Shown here piece by piece: positions 17,690 through 26,782 of a stretch of 48,331 bases of DNA (position 1 is its first letter; every line of letters begins with the position of its first letter). The notes below the pieces were generated by a model. The model was given only the letters and a program-made list of their open reading frames with translations. It was not told the DNA's origin and made no database searches. This DNA is from an uncultured archaeon (GTDB lineage: Archaea; Thermoproteota; Nitrososphaeria_A; Caldarchaeales; Wolframiiraptoraceae): contig CALJVH010000012.1 of assembly GCA_937974645.1 (NCBI GenBank), positions 1-48,331 on the forward strand. The letters are read 5' to 3'. The position numbers were made by a program, and so were the translations under genes.

Positions 17690-18940
17690 CTAGAGCTTTA
17701 GTTCCGCCATTTTATCAGAGCCTACGCTTTCGCTTATTCTCAGAAGCTCATTGGCTTTTGCGACCCGCTCTCCCCCGACCACCCCCGCCTTTAAGAGCTT
17801 TCCACCCCAGGCCACGGCGAGTTGGGCTAGGTGTCCTTCAGGCGGCTCTCCAGATCTATGGGAGACGACGGGTACGATTCCATTCTCATGAGCGATCTTA
17901 ACGGATTTCATGGCGGTCGTAAGGAGGCCCACTTGGTTTGGTTTGATTATCACAGCTCTTACGGCCTTGAGCTCAGCCGCCCGGCTAAGAATGCTCGGAT
18001 TCGTCACAACCAAGTCATCGCCGCAAATGAGGGTCTTCTTGCCCACCTGCTTGCAGAGGTCCGCGAACCCCTCCATATCATTCTCCTCGAGCGGGTCCTC
18101 GACGTAAAAGAGATCGTATTTATCAGCCCACTCCGCGACCCTGCTCATCTGCGCCTCTCGATCAAGCTCGATCCCCTCAGTCGGGTAAATGTATCTCCGC
18201 TTCTTTGAATCCCATAGGCTGGATGCCGCGACGTCCACGCCCACCCTTATCCTGAACCCAAGCTCATCCGAGACCTCATCGGCAGCCTGCTTCAGGAGTC
18301 GAATGCCATCTTCAGTCTTTATCGGCGGAGCATATGCACCCTCATCGCCCTTGCCGAGCGTGAATCCTCCCAAGTGCTTGTCGAGGAGCTTCCCAGTCCT
18401 AGCGTGAACCATGAAGTTCGCCTTAACAGCGTCTTCCACGCTCCTCGCTCCAATGGGGCTCACGAGCATCTCCTGCCAGTCTGGAGCGCCCCTGCCCGCA
18501 TGAGCACCGCCGCCGATTACGTTTCCGAGCGGATACGGTAGTCTGAATGAGCCAACGATCTGGAGATGCTCGTAGAGGGGCTTCCCGACCGCGTTCGATG
18601 CGGCTATGGCCGCCGCGAGCGAGATTGCGAAGGCCGTGTTGCCTCCTAGCCTCCGGAAATCCTCAGTTCCATCGTACTTCTTCAGGGCCTCATCAAGGGC
18701 TTCGTGATCAGAAATGTCTAGGCCCTTGAGCTTGGCGGCGAGTTCGCCGTTAACCATTCTGACCGACTCGTCAACGCCGCCCTCCGGATAATACATCACC
18801 TCTTTTCCGCCCTTACTCTTTCCGGCCGGCGCGGCCGCTCTCCCGAAGGCGCCCTCAACCCAAGCATCAACTTCAATCGCCTCCTCTCCACGGCTATTGT
18901 AAACCTTCCTAGCCCTTAGCCTCTCAAGCCTCAGGCTCAT
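17690..18940 (-). CDS. eno: Enolase
   Basis: [54 protein letters not shown]-type motif and [21 protein letters not shown]. Confidence 0.95.
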   Translation of the reverse strand: MSLRLERLRARKVYNSRGEEAIEVDAWVEGAFGRAAAPAGKSKGGKEVMYYPEGGVDESVRMVNGELAAKLKGLDISDHEALDEALKKYDGTEDFRRLGGNTAFAISLAAAIAASNAVGKPLYEHLQIVGSFRLPYPLGNVIGGGAHAGRGAPDWQEMLVSPIGARSVEDAVKANFMVHARTGKLLDKHLGGFTLGKGDEGAYAPPIKTEDGIRLLKQAADEVSDELGFRIRVGVDVAASSLWDSKKRRYIYPTEGIELDREAQMSRVAEWADKYDLFYVEDPLEENDMEGFADLCKQVGKKTLICGDDLVVTNPSILSRAAELKAVRAVIIKPNQVGLLTTAMKSVKIAHENGIVPVVSHRSGEPPEGHLAQLAVAWGGKLLKAGVVGGERVAKANELLRISESVGSDKMAELKL

Positions 18941-19184
18941 CCTCTCCCACCTCCTCTCCTCCCGCTCTTGGATATGGTTTTGAACCGTAGAGAGTGTGAA
19001 GCCTAGTTATTTCATCGAAATATTCGTAATGGCTTAGGAACATCCGCCTACAGCAATATCTCTTCACGCCTAAGTCGTCTAGGACTTTCCCAGGATGCTC
19101 GCCCTCCTCAACCCTTCTAACATACTCTTCCCACTTATCTGCTATCAATGCGCCGCAACTAAAACACCTAATTGGGAACATCAT
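18924..19184 (-). CDS. rpoN: RNA polymerase subunit N (Rpb10)
   Basis: [38 protein letters not shown]. Confidence 0.95.
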   Translation of the reverse strand: MMFPIRCFSCGALIADKWEEYVRRVEEGEHPGKVLDDLGVKRYCCRRMFLSHYEYFDEITRLHTLYGSKPYPRAGGEEVGEDEPEA

Positions 19185-19276
19185 GTCTGATAGCCTGTAA
19201 GTTAGGCTCTCTCATTATTATTTTAACATAATGTGGGTCCTAAATCCTTAATATAGGGCATTCTTTCACGGCAGAA

Positions 19277-19984
19277 ATGATGCGTATCAACGTGGTGCTG
19301 GGTCCGCCTGAAAAGCCAGACGAGAACCTCGTTGTCGTCGATATTTTCAGGTCGAGCACCTCGATCGTCACCGCCTTAGAGAATGGGGCTGAGGAGATAA
19401 TTCCCTGCAACTCGCTCGATATGGCGAGAATACTCAGAAGAAGATTAAGTAATGAAGCCTTGCTCGTCGGAGAAAGGAGGGGAATCACTCCAAGAGGATT
19501 CGACCTCAATATCTCGCCAAGCCTGCTCACTCGCGAGCAGGTGGGAGGTAAAAGAATAGTTTACTGTTCGACAAACCTCATAAGAGTTGTTTCCAAGCAT
19601 ATGAACCATGTCAAGCACCTTATTATAGGCGGGCTGGTGAACGCCAGCGCCGTCGCGAAATATCTTAGGAGACTCAATCTCGACGATGTATCGATAATTG
19701 CCTGCGGATTTATTCCCGAGAAGTTGATATCTCTAGAGGATGTTATAGGTGCCGGAGCAATAATCTCGAGACTCGGAGAAGGGGATCTCACGGACACCGC
19801 GCTCCTCGCGAGGCTAGCGTATGAGAATAAAGACTGGAGGAGGCTGATCACGCAAAGCCACACCGCTAAATATCTTCAGAAGATTGGGTGGGGAGAGGAT
19901 ATTGAGCTCTGCCTAAGGGAGGATGTATCAAATATTGTTCCAGTTCTCTCGAAGGGCATCATTAGAGGGGTTAGGGTGGATTAA
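19277..19984 (+). CDS. comB: 2-phosphosulfolactate phosphatase family protein (ComB)
   Basis: VVVDIFRSSTSIVTALENGAEEIIP..LLVGERRGITPRGFDLNISP..YCSTNLIRVV. Confidence 0.85.
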   Translation: MMRINVVLGPPEKPDENLVVVDIFRSSTSIVTALENGAEEIIPCNSLDMARILRRRLSNEALLVGERRGITPRGFDLNISPSLLTREQVGGKRIVYCSTNLIRVVSKHMNHVKHLIIGGLVNASAVAKYLRRLNLDDVSIIACGFIPEKLISLEDVIGAGAIISRLGEGDLTDTALLARLAYENKDWRRLITQSHTAKYLQKIGWGEDIELCLREDVSNIVPVLSKGIIRGVRVD

Positions 19985-19988
19985 CATG

Positions 19989-20396
19989 CTACCTATAAGA
20001 CTTTTGCTTAAATCTTCTAGCAGATCTCCTATTGGGCTTTTTGGGCTCTGCTTGTCTTGGATCGCCCGCTAGCAGTATCCTGTTGTAGCTTTTTATTTCC
20101 TCAATGGTTTTTTCATTGTGTTCGGCTATCGCTCTCGCAAGGGCAAATGCGACGGCGTCGGCAATTGCCATAATCCCGCCTCCCCCAACCTTTACGTCAA
20201 AGTCGTGGCTTTTCCAGAACTTTTCATCAAAATAGAGAGGCGTCAATATCTTCATCCTAGCGATCTCATTTCCGAAATGCTCAAGGGGCTGATTGTTTAT
20301 GAATATCCTGCCGGCACCAGGCCTGATAGTGACCCTAGCGACCGCGGTCTTCCTTTTTCCTATGTGTAGTTCGTATATTCCAAGAGCCTTATTCAT
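19989..20396 (-). CDS. rpsI: 30S ribosomal protein S9
   Basis: GKRKTAVARVTIRPGAGRIFINNQPLEHF..VGGGGIMAIADAVAFALARAIAEH. Confidence 0.95.
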   Translation of the reverse strand: MNKALGIYELHIGKRKTAVARVTIRPGAGRIFINNQPLEHFGNEIARMKILTPLYFDEKFWKSHDFDVKVGGGGIMAIADAVAFALARAIAEHNEKTIEEIKSYNRILLAGDPRQAEPKKPNRRSARRFKQKSYR

Positions 20397-20895
20397 AGTT
20401 TAGCCTCCCTCCCGTGAGCTCCTTGCTGAGCTCGCCAAGAGTCATGTACCTAATTACCCTGCCGGACCCACTTATCGGCTCCCGGAGGATTGCGTCCTCT
20501 ATCACCATCTTCTCAGCGTTCTCAAGCTTCTTCGGAACGCCGACATAAACCTTCAGCCTCCTTAACGCCTCCTTCCAGCGCCTATTATGCCTCGGAAGCA
20601 TCCGGTAGATTGTGTACCAGAAGATCCTCTCAGGCTTCCTAGGATACCAGACGGTGTCTCGCTTCGGGGAAACGTAGGCCCTCCTAGAGGTTAGGAACTT
20701 ATATCTCTCGAGTATCGCCTGCTTCTTGCCCGTGATTATCGCCTTCTCCGCGTTAACCACCGTTACACTCACGCCGCTCAGCAGCATCTTCGCTATTCTA
20801 GAAGCAGCCCTACCCAACTTATGCATGGTCACATCTACGACTATCTCTTTCGCGCCCTCTTCCAGCGCCTTCGCCTCTTGAGCAACCATGATCAA
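20389..20895 (-). CDS. rplM: 50S ribosomal protein L13
   Basis: VVDVTMHKLGRAASRIAKMLLSGVSVTVVNAEKAIITGKK..IYRMLPRHNRRWKEALRRLKVYVGVP. Confidence 0.93.
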   Translation of the reverse strand: MIMVAQEAKALEEGAKEIVVDVTMHKLGRAASRIAKMLLSGVSVTVVNAEKAIITGKKQAILERYKFLTSRRAYVSPKRDTVWYPRKPERIFWYTIYRMLPRHNRRWKEALRRLKVYVGVPKKLENAEKMVIEDAILREPISGSGRVIRYMTLGELSKELTGGRLNYE

Positions 20896-20984
20896 GGCTC
20901 TTAGATCGATGCGAAAAAGGACCTAATATATTCTTTGACCTTTCCTTATTTTTCGAGATGAACCGGGTATTCAGAAGTCGTTTT

Positions 20985-22187
20985 TCACGCCTTTGGAGGC
21001 TTCATTGCGGCCGTGGAGGCCAGCAACCCGATCACGGCTAGAACCGCCGTTGTTAGGAATGCTAGGGAGTATGATCCGGTGATTGTCTGGATGTAGCTTG
21101 CCAAGGTCGGGCCTATGAGGGCACCGGCCCCGTATCCCGTAAAGATTATCCCGTAGTTTGTGCCAAGGTACTTGAGCCCGAAGAATGTGGAGGTACCCGC
21201 TGGAGCAATGGCAAGCCATCCTCCGAAGACAAACCACAAGAGAGCAAAGGAGGTCATGTATAAGGGAAGCGTATAAGCTTGTGTAGCTGTTAATGCGGCT
21301 ATGAAGATGATGGTAAATGATGCTAGCGCTGTCTTTCTCACTCCGAGACGGTCGCAGAGGTATCCAAAAACCGGTCTTCCGCAACCATTAAAGACCGCGA
21401 AGACCGCTGTTGCGATGGCAGCCAGCTCAGGTGTGAGCTTGACTACTTCCTGCCCATATTTCGCCGCGAGTGATATTGCCGTGAAGCCGCCGAGTGTCCC
21501 AAGGGCATATGAAAACCATAGGCCGTAGAATGTTAACGTCCTCGCCATTTGTCTAGGCGCCAGCTCTGCTAGAACCTTGGTTCTCGCGGCCTGCGCGCTA
21601 GTGCTGGGCGGTGGTGTCCAGCTTTCCGGCGGGAAGCTGAGCGGAATTGACAGAATTATCAACAACGCTCCAAATATTATCCCGAGGTATGCGAAAGTGC
21701 TCATGAGGCCGAGCGCACATATCATGTAATTCGCGATGGGCGCGGTTATCAGCGGTGAGAGCCCGAATCCCAGTATCGTTATTCCAACCGCTAAGCCTCT
21801 TCTTTCCGGTATCCACTTGCTCGAGACTGATATCGGGACGCCGTAAGCTATCCCAACGCCAGCCCCCGCGATCACACCGTAGAAGATCAGCGTGAATATC
21901 AGGGGCTCCGGCAGGTTGGCCACGAAGCTTGTTAAGAACCATCCAAGACCTACCAATGTTCCACCCGTCAGCGATGCTTTCCTTGGCCCTAAAACCTCCA
22001 TTAATTTTCCTCCAAAGGGCATTAGGAGAGCAAAGGCCAGCAGGAAGACCGTGAATGGTAAACCCGATTCCACAGCACTCCACCCAAAGAAGCTCTCGAG
22101 AGGCTTTCTGAAAACACTCCAAGAATATATTGTCCCAAGCATCAAGTTTATCACGAGACCTATTGGCGGGTATATCCAGCGATTCAC
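20985..22187 (-). CDS. MFS transporter, oxalate/formate antiporter (OFA)-like
   Basis: GLVINLMLGTIYSWSVFRKPLESFFGWS..LGPRKASLTGGTLVGLGWFLTSF; 12-TM-like hydrophobic pattern. Confidence 0.85.
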   Translation of the reverse strand: MNRWIYPPIGLVINLMLGTIYSWSVFRKPLESFFGWSAVESGLPFTVFLLAFALLMPFGGKLMEVLGPRKASLTGGTLVGLGWFLTSFVANLPEPLIFTLIFYGVIAGAGVGIAYGVPISVSSKWIPERRGLAVGITILGFGLSPLITAPIANYMICALGLMSTFAYLGIIFGALLIILSIPLSFPPESWTPPPSTSAQAARTKVLAELAPRQMARTLTFYGLWFSYALGTLGGFTAISLAAKYGQEVVKLTPELAAIATAVFAVFNGCGRPVFGYLCDRLGVRKTALASFTIIFIAALTATQAYTLPLYMTSFALLWFVFGGWLAIAPAGTSTFFGLKYLGTNYGIIFTGYGAGALIGPTLASYIQTITGSYSLAFLTTAVLAVIGLLASTAAMKPPKA

Positions 22188-22305
22188 AAAACCTCACCAA
22201 CCGCATGAAAAATTGCTAAGACTTATATTTTGACCCTCTCTTAACCTGATCCATCCACTTCATCTTAAGCGCTCATAATTAGTGGAGAAGTCCTGCTGGG
22301 AAAAA

Positions 22306-22665
22306 TCAGCTGATTATCTTCACGCCGCTTCCCGCTGGATGTTTCTCAGCAAACTCTCTCGTCGTTAGGATCGTGCACCCGGATTTCAGGAGCTTCTCAT
22401 AGGCTTTTTTTGAGAAGCTGAAGGCTGAGATCGTTATCGGGTGATCAATGTTTCCGGCTCCTAGGACCTTGCCCGGGACATAGATCACATCCCCGCTATT
22501 TGTCAGCCTATTGAGCTTGTAGAGGTTTACGGTCCTTCTCTGCCTTCTCGATCTATCAGCCTCTTCGAGTATCCTCTTCCAGAAACCTGCCTTCCTCGCC
22601 TCCCTCGGTATTGTGTTGATTATGTTCAGCCTGAGCCCCCGGCTAACCATCGCAATTAACTCCAC
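22306..22665 (-). CDS. rpl18e: 50S ribosomal protein L18e
   Basis: RTVNLYKLNRLTNSGDVIYVPGKVLGAGNIDHPITISAFSFSKKAYEKL. Confidence 0.93.
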   Translation of the reverse strand: MELIAMVSRGLRLNIINTIPREARKAGFWKRILEEADRSRRQRRTVNLYKLNRLTNSGDVIYVPGKVLGAGNIDHPITISAFSFSKKAYEKLLKSGCTILTTREFAEKHPAGSGVKIIS

Positions 22666-22688
22666 CTTAAGGTCTCTAAAAAATTATT

Positions 22689-23342
22689 TCAGACCCCCTG
22701 CTGAAGGGCCTCTTGGAGGAGGTTCTCGAGCTCCAAGACCTTCTTTTCAAGCGCCTTAGCCGCCTCCAGTAGGATTCTCCTAGGCGATAGGAAGCCTATG
22801 GACTCAACATAGAGTATCCTCTCATCTTTCCCGCCATCTTCGGGCTCGTAGAGAGTTGCTATCGCTGCCTGCCACTTCGCATGCTTCCTCCCCTTTCCAA
22901 CTCTGACGTAGAGCTCGAGCTCGATCTTCTGGCCCGGCCCAATCTTGACTATCGGAATCCTCGGGCTCACGGGCTTTACACTAGTCTCTTCTTCAGGTAC
23001 CATGTCGCCGCTGTAAACTGTTATCGGCTCATCCTTAGCTTCTGCCCTTAAGACGAATCTAACCGCGCAGCGCTCGCATCCAAGCCTCTTCCCGCAACCG
23101 CACTCCTCTGGGGATACATAGCGATCTATATCCGAAATGAATGGTATCAGCGAGATTCTATGGACCAGGACGTCACTCGGCATGCTGGAGCTATTCTCAA
23201 TTATCAGCACTTCCTCAATCGCCATCGTCGGAACCTCGTTCATCGCCATACGCCTGATCGCGTTCGCCACGGCCAGTGGAGTACCCGACAACAGGACCTT
23301 AACGCTCTTCTCATCCTCCTCTAGAAGTTTAATGGATATCAT
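22689..23342 (-). CDS. rpoD: DNA-directed RNA polymerase subunit D, with Fe-S-type cysteine cluster
   Basis: ISIKLLEEDEKSVKVLLSGTPLAVANAIRRMAMNEVPTMAIEEV; CGCGKRLGCERCAVRF. Confidence 0.95.
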   Translation of the reverse strand: MISIKLLEEDEKSVKVLLSGTPLAVANAIRRMAMNEVPTMAIEEVLIIENSSSMPSDVLVHRISLIPFISDIDRYVSPEECGCGKRLGCERCAVRFVLRAEAKDEPITVYSGDMVPEEETSVKPVSPRIPIVKIGPGQKIELELYVRVGKGRKHAKWQAAIATLYEPEDGGKDERILYVESIGFLSPRRILLEAAKALEKKVLELENLLQEALQQGV

Positions 23343-23409
23343 GAGTCGACCATCAGGCTTGAAGGCAGGCTAAAAGTATTTCGCGTAAAAGCATGAAGAT
23401 GAGGGAAGT

Positions 23410-23945
23410 TCACATGGCGTAAAAGCAGGCCACGTAATGATGCCTCTCAACTTCCCTCAGCTCGGGCTCATTTCTTTGGCAAATTTCTTTCGCGATCGGA
23501 TATCTCGGATGGAATCGGCAACCCGAAGGGGGTTAATGGGGTTAGGGACCTCACCCTTTAATTCTATCCTCCTGGATTCCTTTAAGGGTCTTGGAACAGG
23601 TATTGATGCTAACAGAGCTTTCGTATATGGGTGAAGCAGGTTCTCAAATATCAATTCCGATGGACCATACTCGACGATCTTTCCAAGATACATGACGGCT
23701 ATCCTATCCGCAATATACTTCGCCACCGCGAGGTCATGCGTTATGAACACGTATGTCAGGTTAAGCTCCTGCTTAAGCCTTAACATAAGGTCGAGGATCG
23801 AGGCTCGAAGTGAAACATCTATCATCGAGACAAGCTCGTCTGTAACAACAGGTTCCGGCTTCAGGATTATCGCTCGCGCTATAGCAACCCTCTGATAAAC
23901 GTTACTCTTGCTCATCATTGTGCCATTATGCATGCTTCTATGCAT
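23410..23945 (-). pseudogene. Oligopeptide/dipeptide ABC transporter ATPase remnant
   Basis: C-terminal half only (YQRVAIARAIILKPEPVVTDELVSMIDVSLRASILDLM..); Walker A half absent; frameshift after NPINPLR, with GCRFHPRYPIAKEICQRNEPELREVERHHYVACFYA in another frame. Confidence 0.82.
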
Positions 23946-23998
23946 CCGCCGAGTTAGCTCCTCAAAGCTATATTTTTCTTAAGGCGCACGATCACTTG

Positions 23999-24538
23999 AT
24001 GCTTAGGGTTGGTAATTCGGTTATCGAGCTTGTTAAGGGCGATATTACGGAGCTTGAGGTTGATTCCATCGTTAATGCCGCTAATTCCAAGCTTAAGATG
24101 GGTGGGGGTGTTGCCGGAGCCATTTTGAGGAAGGGTGGATGGAGCATTCAAGAGGAATGTGATAGGATCGGCTACTGCCCAGTTGGCGGAGCTGTGATCA
24201 CGGGCGCGGGAAAGCTTAAGGCGAGGTACGTGATCCACGCTGTCGGCCCGAGGATGGGCGAGGGCGATGAGGACAATAAGCTTCGCAACGCAACCCTGAA
24301 CTCCCTGAAGCTCGCAGAGCAGCATCAGGTCAAGAGCATAGCCTTTCCAGCAATCTCAACAGGGATATTCGGCTATCCGAAAGATAGATGCGCGAAGATC
24401 ATGTTGAGGACGACAGTAGAGTATCTTCAGAAAGGTAGTGGAATAGGGCGAGTCATCTTTTGTCTCTATGATGACGAGACCTATAAGACATTCGAGGAGG
24501 AGCTTGAGATAATAAAGAAGGAGCTCAGCTTGGAGTAA
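23999..24538 (+). CDS. Macro domain protein (ADP-ribose related hydrolase family)
   Basis: VKGDITELEVDSIVNAANSKLKMGGGVAGAILRKGG..FPAISTGIFGYPKDRCA; start placed at ATG 23999. Confidence 0.93.
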   Translation: MLRVGNSVIELVKGDITELEVDSIVNAANSKLKMGGGVAGAILRKGGWSIQEECDRIGYCPVGGAVITGAGKLKARYVIHAVGPRMGEGDEDNKLRNATLNSLKLAEQHQVKSIAFPAISTGIFGYPKDRCAKIMLRTTVEYLQKGSGIGRVIFCLYDDETYKTFEEELEIIKKELSLE

Positions 24539-24566
24539 GAGGATATTCATGTAATGCCTTTCTTTT

Positions 24567-25397
24567 TCACGTTATATAGGACGGGGCTCCATAATGTTCA
24601 TCATATATTCTCTCGATCTCCTCGACCATTCTCCTCAAGTCCGAACTCTCCTCCATGGCTCTACTTATCGCCTGACGGAGCGATTCAGCCATCATTTTGA
24701 GCTCGCTGAGGTCTATCGTTATCCTCATCAGTTCTGCGAGCTTCATGGCTAGATGGTAGGCGGCGATCGCGTTCGGATGCTGTATGTATGCTGGCGTGTG
24801 AGCCCACAATCCCACGGCCTCGAGCCCAGACTCCCTTGCCTTGATCATTAAGTAGCTATGGATACTGGCTGGCCCGCTATACTCAGTTAGATCCAGGCCA
24901 GATGACCTCATCTCGATCCTTAAATGATCCATGTTCACGACGGCTGAGATCTTGGGCTTACGAGTATGCGGAACTTGATCCAAGACTCCGCCCACGAGAT
25001 ATATTCTCTTGGCGGATAATAGTCTGCAGAAATTTAGGATGAGATCGGAAAACTCTTTCCAATGGAGGCTGGGCTCCGCGCCGCCGAGGATTATGAGGGA
25101 TGCATTCTGTCCCGGATCCATCCAGTAGTATATCACAGCACCCGGCATTTGGAGCCTCTCAATCAGCGCATTCCTTATCTCCACAAAAGGCCTATTCATC
25201 GTCAGATCATGGATTCCTGAGTAATCGATCCCCATGAGGTTCTCTGCGTTAAGCGCCCTAGCGAAGTACTCGACCGTAAGAGATGCAACTCTACCAGCGT
25301 CAGGCCATCCGCCAAACCCGAGCAACATATACCTCTTCTCAGCAAATCTTCCGCCTTTCACCTTCTCCTCGACTTCCGGGGGGATCTCGAATGCCAT
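24567..25397 (-). CDS. PAC2 family protein (proteasome assembly chaperone-like)
   Basis: LLGFGGWPDAGRVASLTVEYFARAL..LLSAKRIYLVGGVLDQVPHTRKPKISAV..GPASIHSYLMIKARESGLEAVGLWAHTPAYI. Confidence 0.85.
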   Translation of the reverse strand: MAFEIPPEVEEKVKGGRFAEKRYMLLGFGGWPDAGRVASLTVEYFARALNAENLMGIDYSGIHDLTMNRPFVEIRNALIERLQMPGAVIYYWMDPGQNASLIILGGAEPSLHWKEFSDLILNFCRLLSAKRIYLVGGVLDQVPHTRKPKISAVVNMDHLRIEMRSSGLDLTEYSGPASIHSYLMIKARESGLEAVGLWAHTPAYIQHPNAIAAYHLAMKLAELMRITIDLSELKMMAESLRQAISRAMEESSDLRRMVEEIERIYDEHYGAPSYIT

Positions 25398-25752
25398 TAA
25401 GCCACCTGACGAAAGATTAGGCTCCCAATAATTTGAGGGTATCGGAGGCCTGACCTAAGAGTATTGAGAGTAAAATCGTAGTATATCCTCACCATGCGAA
25501 TGGCTTCGCCGGCTTGGAGGCTTCTCCAATATAATAGCCATTGCTGGTTCCACAAGGTTCCGGAAGAGGCGAGAATGACTCTTAGAATCAAGTTCAGAAG
25601 GGTTAATTAAATGGACCAAGCCCCGAGAAGGTTCCAAGGCGGAGCGGCGCCGCCCCTCGGATGATAGGGTGCTGAGCAGCCTTTTCCGATAATGGTGTTA
25701 TGAAGTATAGGCTAAAAGGTTAATAAAAGGCTCACTGCGGCTCCATAATAGT

Positions 25753-26739
25753 ATGGCCGGGATTTCTGGAGCCTCATCTCAGAGGGCTAGAGTCTCCCTG
25801 CTGAAGCTCAGGCTTTCGATGATAGGCGTATGGGCGCTTATAACCGGTCTCGCGACGCTCATCTTAACAGCAATTCTCCTGTATCTTGGATTCCCCATCA
25901 TCGGCATCTACGGCATCTTGGGCTTCGTCATCGCATTCCACTTCTTCCAGTGGCTTATAGGCCCCTACATCGTCAACGCGATCTACCGGGTGAGGAAGCT
26001 TAAACCCAGCGAGTATCCATGGCTGCGCGAGGCCGTTGAGAGGATCTCGGCTAGAAGCGGGTTGAAGCAACCGCCGAGGTTGATGATTGCTGAGATAGAT
26101 CTCCCGAACGCATTCGCCTATGGAAGCCCTTTGACCGGGAATATGGTCGCTGTTACTAGGGGCTTGCTGAGGAGTCTCGATCCGGAGGAGGTGGAGGCGG
26201 TCATAGGACATGAGCTGGGGCACCTGAAGCATCGGGACATGATAGTCATGATGATGATCAGCCTCATCCCAGCCCTCATTTACTACATCGGGTACAGTCT
26301 CTATCTCTCTGGCTGGCTCGGTGGAGGTCGGCAGAGAGAAGGCGGCGGAGGCGGACTCGCAATCCTGATAGGAATGTTGCTAATAGCCCTTAGCTTCATT
26401 TTCAACCTCTTCGTCTATTACATGAGCAGGCTTAGGGAGTATTACGCGGACTCGCATGCCGCGATCCATGCCGAGAACGGCGCTAAAAACCTCCAGAGAG
26501 GGCTCGTGAGGATAATGGCCGCCACTGGAAGACTCCCGAGATCCGCGAGAAAAAGCCACAGCCAGCTCAAGATGTTCTTCATCTCAGATCCGGATGTAGC
26601 GGTAAGAGCCTATGGCGATATTGATGCATTGATCGAGGAGATCAAGCGGGAGAAGCCGAGCCTTCTCTTAGAGCTATTCAGCACCCACCCACACCCGGCA
26701 AAGAGGCTAAGGTTCTTGGATCAGTTTATAGCGGCGTGA
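25753..26739 (+). CDS. htpX: M48 family metalloprotease HtpX
   Basis: VIGHELGHLKHRDMIVMM (HExxH), multiple TM segments, REYYADSHAA, STHPHPAKRLRFL. Confidence 0.93.
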   Translation: MAGISGASSQRARVSLLKLRLSMIGVWALITGLATLILTAILLYLGFPIIGIYGILGFVIAFHFFQWLIGPYIVNAIYRVRKLKPSEYPWLREAVERISARSGLKQPPRLMIAEIDLPNAFAYGSPLTGNMVAVTRGLLRSLDPEEVEAVIGHELGHLKHRDMIVMMMISLIPALIYYIGYSLYLSGWLGGGRQREGGGGGLAILIGMLLIALSFIFNLFVYYMSRLREYYADSHAAIHAENGAKNLQRGLVRIMAATGRLPRSARKSHSQLKMFFISDPDVAVRAYGDIDALIEEIKREKPSLLLELFSTHPHPAKRLRFLDQFIAA

Positions 26740-26782
26740 AGTAGCAAAAACTTATCACTGAGCAATTAAAAGAAGCTTCGAT

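Noticed and set aside
23380-23428. Direct repeat GCGTAAAAGCA at about 23384 and 23417
   Set aside because: Only 11 bp, two copies, next to a pseudogene; no further structure. Probably chance or small duplication.
23918-23998. N-terminal extension of the macro domain ORF (MCHYACFYASAEL..)
   Set aside because: Not macro-domain-like and overlaps the ABC pseudogene start; ATG at 23999 gives a normal start.
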